35,707 nucleotides of DNA from assembly GCA_007125175.1 (NCBI GenBank), contig SLDS01000236.1, positions 1-35,707 of the forward strand, read 5' to 3'. Origin of the DNA: Flavobacteriales bacterium (GTDB taxonomy: Bacteria > Bacteroidota > Bacteroidia > Flavobacteriales_D > Cryomorphaceae). Positions 31,117 through 35,707 of this stretch are shown one piece after another; within the stretch, counting starts at the first letter, position 1; each line of letters starts with the position of its first letter. The position numbers and the translations under genes are program-made. The notes beneath the pieces are model-generated. The model had not been told where the DNA came from. It worked only from the letters and a program-made list of their open reading frames with translations, and did not search any database.

Positions 31117-32412
31117 ATGAGTGTTACAATAATCGCCACGATCGGAGCCTTTTTGCTGGTAATTCTACTCTTGGTAAGTGTTTTGCTTTTCGCAAAATCC
31201 AAGCTCTCGCCATCGGGCAAAGTGAAGATTGAGATCAATGGAGAAAAAACCATTGAAGTGGATGCGGGCAACACGGTGCTGTCGACCCTGAGCAATGAAA
31301 AAATATTCCTGCCATCTGCCTGCGGAGGAGGAGGTACTTGTGCCATGTGCAAATGCCAAATCACCGAAGGAGGAGGAGAAATACTGCCCACCGAGGCTCC
31401 CTATTTTTCCCGTAAGGAAATCGCAGAAGACTGGCGCCTGGGATGTCAGGTGAAGGTGAAGCAGGATATGAAGCTTCAAATTCCCGAAGAGATATTCGGT
31501 ATCAAAAAGTGGGAATGCGAGGTGGTGTCCAATTACAATGTGGCATCCTTTATCAAGGAATTTGTCGTGAGACTTCCCGAAGGGGAGAACCTCGACTTCG
31601 AGGCTGGCGGATACATTCAGATCGATGTGCCTCCTTGTACTGTCGACTTTAAGGATATGGATATCACTTCGCACCCTGAGCTGAAGAGAGATCCAATGGA
31701 CTTCAAGAGTGAATGGGATAAATTTGGCCTTTGGGAGCTGAAAATGAAGAACTCGGAAGAAATCTTCAGGGCATATTCCATGGCCAACCATCCGGCAGAG
31801 GGCAATATCATCATGCTCAATATCCGTATCGCTACCCCGCCATGGGATAGGGCCAAAAACAAATGGATGGATGTGAATCCGGGAATCTGCTCCTCTTATG
31901 TATTTGGTAGCAGGCCTGGCGACAAGGTGACCATCAGCGGCCCTTACGGCGAATTCTTTATCAAGGAGACCGACGCTGAAATGCTCTACATCGGAGGTGG
32001 TGCAGGCATGGCGCCCATGCGCTCCCATCTCTTTCACCTCTTCCACACCCTCAAGACCAATCGCAAAGTGAGCTATTGGTACGGTGGTAGGTCGCGTCGA
32101 GAGCTCTTCTATTTGGATCACTTCCGTAAAATTGAAGAGGAATTCCCCAACTTTAAGTTCCATGTGGTACTTTCTGAGCCCCTTCCTGAAGACAATTGGA
32201 AGGAGAAGAAGAGCATGGAGGATGAAGGTGACGGCTTTACAGGATTCGTGCACCAAGCGGTGATCGATCACTATCTCAAAAAGCACGACGCACCTGAAGA
32301 AATCGAATTCTACTTCTGCGGCCCACCATTGATGAATGCCGCCGTGCTCAAAATGGTGGACGATTGGGGAGTTCCCCCCGAAAATGTAGCCTTTGACGAC
32401 TTCGGTGGTTGA
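31117..32412 (+). CDS. nqrF: Na+-translocating NADH:quinone reductase subunit F
   Basis: NqrF is the electron entry subunit. The 431-residue protein has one N-terminal membrane span (about 4-26). A [2Fe-2S] ferredoxin domain follows, with Cys69, Cys75, Cys78 and Cys110 in the [10 protein letters not shown] and LGCQ contexts. The FAD/NAD reductase module has [10 protein letters not shown] for FAD, GPYGEFF, and [17 protein letters not shown] for NADH. The C-terminal [15 protein letters not shown] and DDFGG motifs are typical. It is the last gene of the operon, and a strong terminator-like palindrome follows 27 bases after the stop. Confidence 0.96.
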   Translation: MSVTIIATIGAFLLVILLLVSVLLFAKSKLSPSGKVKIEINGEKTIEVDAGNTVLSTLSNEKIFLPSACGGGGTCAMCKCQITEGGGEILPTEAPYFSRKEIAEDWRLGCQVKVKQDMKLQIPEEIFGIKKWECEVVSNYNVASFIKEFVVRLPEGENLDFEAGGYIQIDVPPCTVDFKDMDITSHPELKRDPMDFKSEWDKFGLWELKMKNSEEIFRAYSMANHPAEGNIIMLNIRIATPPWDRAKNKWMDVNPGICSSYVFGSRPGDKVTISGPYGEFFIKETDAEMLYIGGGAGMAPMRSHLFHLFHTLKTNRKVSYWYGGRSRRELFYLDHFRKIEEEFPNFKFHVVLSEPLPEDNWKEKKSMEDEGDGFTGFVHQAVIDHYLKKHDAPEEIEFYFCGPPLMNAAVLKMVDDWGVPPENVAFDDFGG

Positions 32413-32439
32413 TGGGAAAATAAAAGAGTCCATAGAATA

Positions 32440-32480
32440 TTGAAAAGGGCCGGAAGCGATTCGCTTCCGGCCCTTTTCAA
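32440..32480 (+). terminator. Terminator of the nqr operon, long perfect palindrome
   Basis: Two 20-base arms, beginning TTGAAAAGGGCCGGAAG on the left, match perfectly around a single central T (32460); a real loop would open a few pairs. The right arm ends CCCTTTTC, so it can work in both directions. Confidence 0.85.
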
Positions 32481-32525
32481 TTCTCCACTGCGCGTGCAGC
32501 TGCCTTCCAATCGCATGATATGCGA

Positions 32526-32533
32526 TTAATTTG
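32526..32533 (+). promoter_or_regulatory. Candidate -7 box for the Mpo1-like gene
   Basis: TTAATTTG has one mismatch to TAnnTTTG and lies 29 bases before the ATG at 32563. No -33 box is seen. Confidence 0.3.
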
Positions 32534-32562
32534 TACCTTACCTACACCAAAGTCTTAAGAAA

Positions 32563-33042
32563 ATGACGATTCAGGATTGGTTTGACAAATACGGCGAAAG
32601 CCACCAAAACCCGGTCAACAAAGCGGTGCATTGGATTTGTGTTCCGCTGATCTTTGCCACCATTCTGGGCTTGCTGTCCTTGGTTCCCTTGGGCTTGGGC
32701 CCGGAACTTTTGCCGGCAGCCATCTTACCTTTTGCCCATCTGGGCAGCTTGCTTGTGCTCTTCGGGATTGTTTTTTTCACGCGTTTGTCTCTGCCTATTG
32801 CATTTGGCATGGCCCTCGTGTCGGCTTTGCTGCTCCTGCTTGTGGCCGAGGTGAACCGCTCCCTGGGCTCTGATGCCTGGTTGCTATACCTGGGAGTCTT
32901 TGTGCTGAGCTGGATAGGCCAGTTTATTGGTCACAAGATTGAAGGTGCCAAGCCCAGCTTTTTGGATGATCTGAAATTTTTGATGATTGGACCGGCTTGG
33001 CTGCTGCACTTCATTTACCGCAAGCTGGGTATTTCCTATTGA
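32563..33042 (+). CDS. Mpo1-like (DUF962) membrane protein
   Basis: The 159-residue protein has four membrane spans and the Mpo1 family pattern: YGESHQNPVNKAVHWICVP at residues 10-28, and GQFIGHKIEGAKPSFLDDLKFLMIGPAWLL near 119-148. His14, His23 and His124 are in the places of the family's iron-binding His. Yeast Mpo1 is a 2-hydroxy fatty acid dioxygenase that shortens fatty acids in phytosphingosine breakdown; for the bacterial protein this reaction is inferred from the family. A lipid substrate at the inner membrane is likely. The gene lies between the nqr terminator and a GNAT gene 35 bases downstream, with which it may share a transcript. Confidence 0.88.
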   Translation: MTIQDWFDKYGESHQNPVNKAVHWICVPLIFATILGLLSLVPLGLGPELLPAAILPFAHLGSLLVLFGIVFFTRLSLPIAFGMALVSALLLLLVAEVNRSLGSDAWLLYLGVFVLSWIGQFIGHKIEGAKPSFLDDLKFLMIGPAWLLHFIYRKLGISY

Positions 33043-33077
33043 TTGCTCTTTTGAGTTCCTGACTAAATCATCAATGA

Positions 33078-33542
33078 ATGGCCGATTCTGTTGCGCTTTT
33101 GCTGCGCAAAGTCAATGCCGGAGCTGTACATCCCCTGCGGCATCTTGTGCTCCGCGAAGGCAGACCTTTCGAGGAGAGTATCTTTTCGGGAGATGAGGAT
33201 CTGAGTACTCTGCACTTCGCTGCTTATGACCTCAATGGGAAGGTATGCGCAGTGGTCTCCTTTTTCGAAAGAGAGCATCCATCGCTGTCCTCCCCGCGCA
33301 GCTATCAGCTGAGGGGTATGGCGAGCCATCCCGAGCTGAGGGGGAGGGGATGTGCCAAGGCCTTGTTGCAATGGTCGGAAGAGGAGCTCTTGAGCAAATA
33401 TGGCTGCCGACTCATTTGGTGCAATGCCCGCCAGCGCGCTACAGGATTTTACGAAAGTCAATCTTATGTGCTCGAAGCCGATCCCTTCGAGATAGAAGGC
33501 ATTGGCCTGCACTACCGCATGCACAAATACCTGAAGCCTTGA
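33078..33542 (+). CDS. GNAT family N-acetyltransferase
   Basis: The 154-residue protein has the GNAT fold with the acetyl-CoA motif A at YQLRGMASHPELRGRGCAKALLQW (about residues 75-98), where RGRGCA takes the place of the Q/R-x-x-G-x-G/A pyrophosphate loop. A motif B-like end (ATGFYESQSYVLEADPFEIEGIGLHYRM) follows. GNATs move an acetyl group to an amine of a small molecule or protein; the substrate is unknown. It begins 35 bases after the Mpo1-like gene. A bidirectional terminator lies downstream. Confidence 0.88.
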   Translation: MADSVALLLRKVNAGAVHPLRHLVLREGRPFEESIFSGDEDLSTLHFAAYDLNGKVCAVVSFFEREHPSLSSPRSYQLRGMASHPELRGRGCAKALLQWSEEELLSKYGCRLIWCNARQRATGFYESQSYVLEADPFEIEGIGLHYRMHKYLKP

Positions 33543-33549
33543 AGCCAAA

Positions 33550-33581
33550 AAAAGGGCCGCCTCATCCGAGGCGGCCCTTTT
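33550..33581 (+). terminator. Bidirectional terminator, GNAT gene / lipoprotein gene
   Basis: A stem of 14 pairs with an ATCC loop (AAAGGGCCGCCTC with GAGGCGGCCCTTT) lies between convergent genes. The minus direction ends in seven T and the plus direction in TTTT, so it may serve both genes. Confidence 0.85.
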
Positions 33582-33614
33582 CAGAATTCTATTGCTTTGA
33601 GCGGTATCGCACCG

Positions 33615-34559
33615 TCAGTCCACGTGGACTTCAAGTACCTGACGGTTCACATTTCCGAACTCATCTTCAGCCCATACGATGAGGTGATAGTGCCCGTGAT
33701 CAGCGGGAAGCTGAATGGCATTGTCACCGCCCAGGGCCACACTCAGGTCTATGCTATCGCCCGCGGGTACCGGAGTGCCAGAGGGGCTCACGCGATTGCT
33801 TGTACCCCACACAGTCTCCGACAGCGCCGAAGGGCTGTCAAAGTCATCGTGAAGATCTTCGGCAACCAAACGCGCCCATACAAAGGCTATGTCTCCACCC
33901 ACGGTAGCACCTTTGGTGATGCTTCCTTCTACTACCAAGGCCTCTCCACCTTCGCCTTCGAGCTCGTCGCCTACAAAGTTTGTGACACTTATCTGAGGAG
34001 CATAAGGCCGGGCAATGTAAAAACGCTTGTGGAGACGCTCGGCTTCTCCGGTTTCATTGCCCAATTGGTCTACGGCATCCACAGTGAAGTCGTAAGGCCC
34101 TGCAAGTATGGGGGTATCACCGAATTCTGGGCGGATCAAATCCGCATCCTGACCAGCCCACCATAGATCGGTTCCTTCACTGTCTACATTCAGCTCTGTG
34201 GCGCCTATTTCAAAATTGAAAGGGGCTGGGCTCACAGGGGTGTACAGGTCTGTGATGTCGATCATGTAGAAATTCATAGGCACAGTGCCATTGTACTGAC
34301 CACTCACGCGTGAGGACACGCTAGCAAGGCCACTTGGGTCGCTTACCTTGTAGCGCAAGTGCATGTGCGTGCTGCTCGCTGAGCGTTCCTCGCCCATTCG
34401 GGGCCTGAACTCATCTCTGCCATCTGCAAAGCCAATTGAAGGAGCCTCTGTATCTACAACCGGAGGTGCACCTCCATTATCGTCGTCGTCATTGTTGCAG
34501 GCGCTAAAAGCGATCATGCAAGTGGAAACGAGAATCCATCCAAGTTTTTTCATTGTCAT
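33615..34559 (-). CDS. Surface-type lipoprotein, DUF4625-like
   Basis: The 314-residue protein begins with a lipoprotein signal (SACNN, Cys21) followed by DDDD. Acidic residues right after the lipid Cys are the known Bacteroidota lipoprotein export signal for transport to the cell surface. An alternative start is the ATG two codons later (34553). The mature part has Gly/Pro/Asp-rich beta segments, with MHLRYKVSDPSGLASV near 67-82 and a repeat-like later half, HYHLIVWAEDEFGNVNRQVLEVHV at the end, of DUF4625 type. The function of this family is unknown. It diverges from the lipoprotein pair at 34692 and shares a regulatory region with it. Confidence 0.75.
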   Translation of the reverse strand: MTMKKLGWILVSTCMIAFSACNNDDDDNGGAPPVVDTEAPSIGFADGRDEFRPRMGEERSASSTHMHLRYKVSDPSGLASVSSRVSGQYNGTVPMNFYMIDITDLYTPVSPAPFNFEIGATELNVDSEGTDLWWAGQDADLIRPEFGDTPILAGPYDFTVDAVDQLGNETGEAERLHKRFYIARPYAPQISVTNFVGDELEGEGGEALVVEGSITKGATVGGDIAFVWARLVAEDLHDDFDSPSALSETVWGTSNRVSPSGTPVPAGDSIDLSVALGGDNAIQLPADHGHYHLIVWAEDEFGNVNRQVLEVHVD

Positions 34560-34580
34560 TCAGTTTTAATTTAAATTTAA

Positions 34581-34595
34581 TGCAACAATGTTGCA
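34581..34595. promoter_or_regulatory. Inverted repeat at the lipoprotein transcription start
   Basis: TGCAAC, AAT, GTTGCA is a perfect 6-base inverted repeat that touches the end of the TACTTTTG box and covers the expected transcription start on the minus strand. A repressor site or a hairpin at the mRNA 5' end are both possible. Confidence 0.4.
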
Positions 34596-34624
34596 AAAGT
34601 AATCACTTCTTTGATTGCGACAAG
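34594..34624 (-). promoter_or_regulatory. Promoter for the DUF4625-like lipoprotein
   Basis: On the minus strand CTTG (34624-34621), exactly 19 bases, then TACTTTTG (34601-34594) match the Bacteroidota layout. The leader to the ATG at 34559 is about 35 bases. Confidence 0.6.
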
Positions 34625-34655
34625 GCTTGGCTCCTTTTTCTTTGGAGAAATGTGT

Positions 34656-34663
34656 TAACTTTG
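34656..34663 (+). promoter_or_regulatory. Promoter -7 box for the plus-strand lipoprotein pair
   Basis: TAACTTTG is an exact TAnnTTTG match, 28 bases before the ATG at 34692. TTTG at 34641-34644 is too close to be the -33 box. Confidence 0.45.
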
Positions 34664-34691
34664 AAGGGAAACCCTGCCCTGAGCACGCTAT

Positions 34692-35276
34692 ATGAACACG
34701 ATGAGACGAAGCCTTACATCCTTAAATCGCATAGGCTGCTGCCTTCTTTTTCTTTTCCTTCTCGGCTCCTGCAACGATGATGATGACAATGGCACACCCG
34801 ATCCGGAGCCTGCCCCCAATCGATTGGAGCTCACTTGGGGTGATCCCGAGGCTATTGGCTCCACCGAGACCTTCACTTACTCCAATATCAATGGCGCCAT
34901 CAGCTCCGATGCGATTCAGATTGAGACGGGATTTTATTCCGTGCAGGCGCGGGTGCTTGATGCAAGCAATGCGGGCAATCCTATAGACCTCACCCAAGAC
35001 ATATTGACTCAGGGGGAAGACTACAAGCTTTTCTACAATTACCCTGAAGATGTAGTGGAGTTCTTTCAATACTCCGACTTCGATGCCGTAGGCAGTCCCA
35101 TCGGTATATCTTCGGGCTGGAACGTATCCGACCCGAGCCAGAGCGGTGATAGCATTGTGGTGCGCCTCGTTCAGGGACTGGACAAATCTTTGAGCCAGAA
35201 TCAAGGAAATCAATGGACTGAAGCCGTGGAAGGTGAAGTGCTCTTGAGGGCGTCTTTTGCTTTGAATGTGCAATGA
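34692..35276 (+). CDS. Lipoprotein of unknown function
   Basis: The 194-residue protein begins with a lipoprotein signal (LLGSCNDDDD, Cys27); an alternative ATG three codons later gives the same signal. DDDD after the Cys again fits the surface export signal. The mature part is acidic and beta-rich, without a motif I recognise (RLELTWGDPEAIGSTETF near 44-61, then DYKLFYNYPEDVVEFFQYSDF). It is translationally coupled to the next gene, since its stop overlaps the following ATG (ATGA at 35273-35276). Confidence 0.75.
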   Translation: MNTMRRSLTSLNRIGCCLLFLFLLGSCNDDDDNGTPDPEPAPNRLELTWGDPEAIGSTETFTYSNINGAISSDAIQIETGFYSVQARVLDASNAGNPIDLTQDILTQGEDYKLFYNYPEDVVEFFQYSDFDAVGSPIGISSGWNVSDPSQSGDSIVVRLVQGLDKSLSQNQGNQWTEAVEGEVLLRASFALNVQ

Positions 35277-35707
35277 GAATGGTTACGATGCCGAAAAAAA
35301 GCCCCTCAAAATTCCTGATCTTGCTTCTTGCCGTGCTCGCTCTCGCAGCTTGCGAAGACCCCTCGGATGATGTCACTCCGCCTACTATTCTGCGCTATGA
35401 GTTTGAGGGCGATCGATTTTCGCCCGGTGAGCAATTGCAGGTCAATGTGCATTTTGAGGACGATGTCGAGCTCAATCAGGTGCGCTTTCGCATTCGTGAG
35501 GCTTTCGCCAAAAGCTTTGGGCACTGGGCCTTGGTGAGGGTGGAATCCTTGAATGGGCGCTTTCACGAGGGGAGCTACTCCTTTACCATTCCCGATACTT
35601 CCCTTGCGGGCAAATATGAGATCGGCATGCAGGTGGTAGATCTGCGCGGCAATGCCAGTATCGATTCCCTGCGCGGCTTTTTCATAGATCAGGAAGGCAT
35701 ACAGCCC
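35273..35707 (+). CDS. DUF4625-like lipoprotein (3' end outside the window)
   Basis: The ATG at 35273 overlaps the stop of the previous gene and opens a frame that continues to the last base of the window (145 codons read). Residues 1-27 are a lipoprotein signal with ALAAC at Cys27, followed by EDPSDD. After it come beta segments of DUF4625 type, with QVNVHFEDDVELNQVRFRI and GKYEIGMQVVDLRGNASIDSLRGFF. It resembles in layout the divergent protein at 33615, so the two may be related surface proteins. ATGs at codons 3 and 6 are alternatives. Confidence 0.7.
   Translation, partial: MRMVTMPKKSPSKFLILLLAVLALAACEDPSDDVTPPTILRYEFEGDRFSPGEQLQVNVHFEDDVELNQVRFRIREAFAKSFGHWALVRVESLNGRFHEGSYSFTIPDTSLAGKYEIGMQVVDLRGNASIDSLRGFFIDQEGIQP

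Noticed and set aside
31165-32433. Minus-strand open frame of 422 codons antisense to nqrF
   Set aside because: It is long only because nqrF codon use leaves few stops in that frame. nqrF has all cofactor motifs, and the antisense product has none.
1-35707. CRISPR array, prophage, insertion sequence, tRNA or rRNA genes
   Set aside because: I looked for regular direct repeats, transposase or integrase motifs, terminal inverted repeats and tRNA-like cloverleafs, and saw none. Gene content and codon use look even across the window.

Overview
The window looks like a chromosomal segment of a Bacteroidota bacterium, most likely a marine Flavobacteriales-type organism of medium GC. The clues are a type IX secretion Plug protein, DUF4412, DUF4199 and DUF4625-type proteins, a bacterial deoxyhypusine-synthase-like protein beside a fold-III decarboxylase, an rpsF-rpsR-rplI operon with no ssb, a full Na+-NQR operon, lipoproteins with acidic residues right after the lipid Cys, and repeated promoter boxes of the Bacteroidota form TAnnTTTG. 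The genus cannot be read from the sequence.

Layout from left to right. 1-1573 (-): 5' part of a large secreted protein with Cys-rich HYR-like repeats. 2225-4316 (+): an unrecognised secreted protein and tryptophan 2,3-dioxygenase. 4344-6699 (-): a MATE transporter and a DUF4412 protein. 7081-9715 (+): a polyamine pair (arginine-decarboxylase-like enzyme and DHS-like protein). 9900-10873 (+): two small hypothetical proteins and a VOC protein. 10883-12940 (-): dnaX. 13231-14307 (+): ribosomal proteins S6, S18 and L9, ended by a terminator. 14503-14940 (+): a DUF4199 membrane protein. 15178-20804 (-): an SDR/DUF2867 oxidoreductase, a small membrane protein, an unknown membrane protein, a Lon-substrate-binding-domain protein, an FtsB/DivIC-like protein and P5C dehydrogenase. 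21137-24292 (+): a large two-component-propeller histidine kinase. 24351-26283 (-): ApaG and the T9SS Plug. 26397-32412 (+): nqrABCDEF, closed by an almost perfect 20-bp-arm palindrome. 32563-33542 (+): a Mpo1/DUF962 protein and a GNAT acetyltransferase. 33615-35707: a divergent set of three surface-type lipoproteins, the last cut by the window edge.

Most of this is housekeeping and envelope biology. The Nqr complex makes the sodium gradient, P5C dehydrogenase and tryptophan dioxygenase belong to amino acid catabolism, and Plug belongs to the T9SS that would export large proteins such as the one at the left edge.

Two signals are not explained by the gene list. First, the 12-mer TTTGCCGAAAGG occurs six times, in both orientations, in different reading frames and in intergenic DNA, which suggests a genome-wide DNA-level signal such as an uptake sequence. 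Second, dnaX has a run of ten A exactly at the end of the gamma-like region, and a one-base slip there meets a stop codon within two codons. This suggests a slippage switch between tau-like and gamma-like products. Further points are a DHS-like protein without the catalytic lysine and without an agmatinase gene next to it, a 54-aa membrane protein with an exactly spaced promoter, and an orphan propeller kinase.
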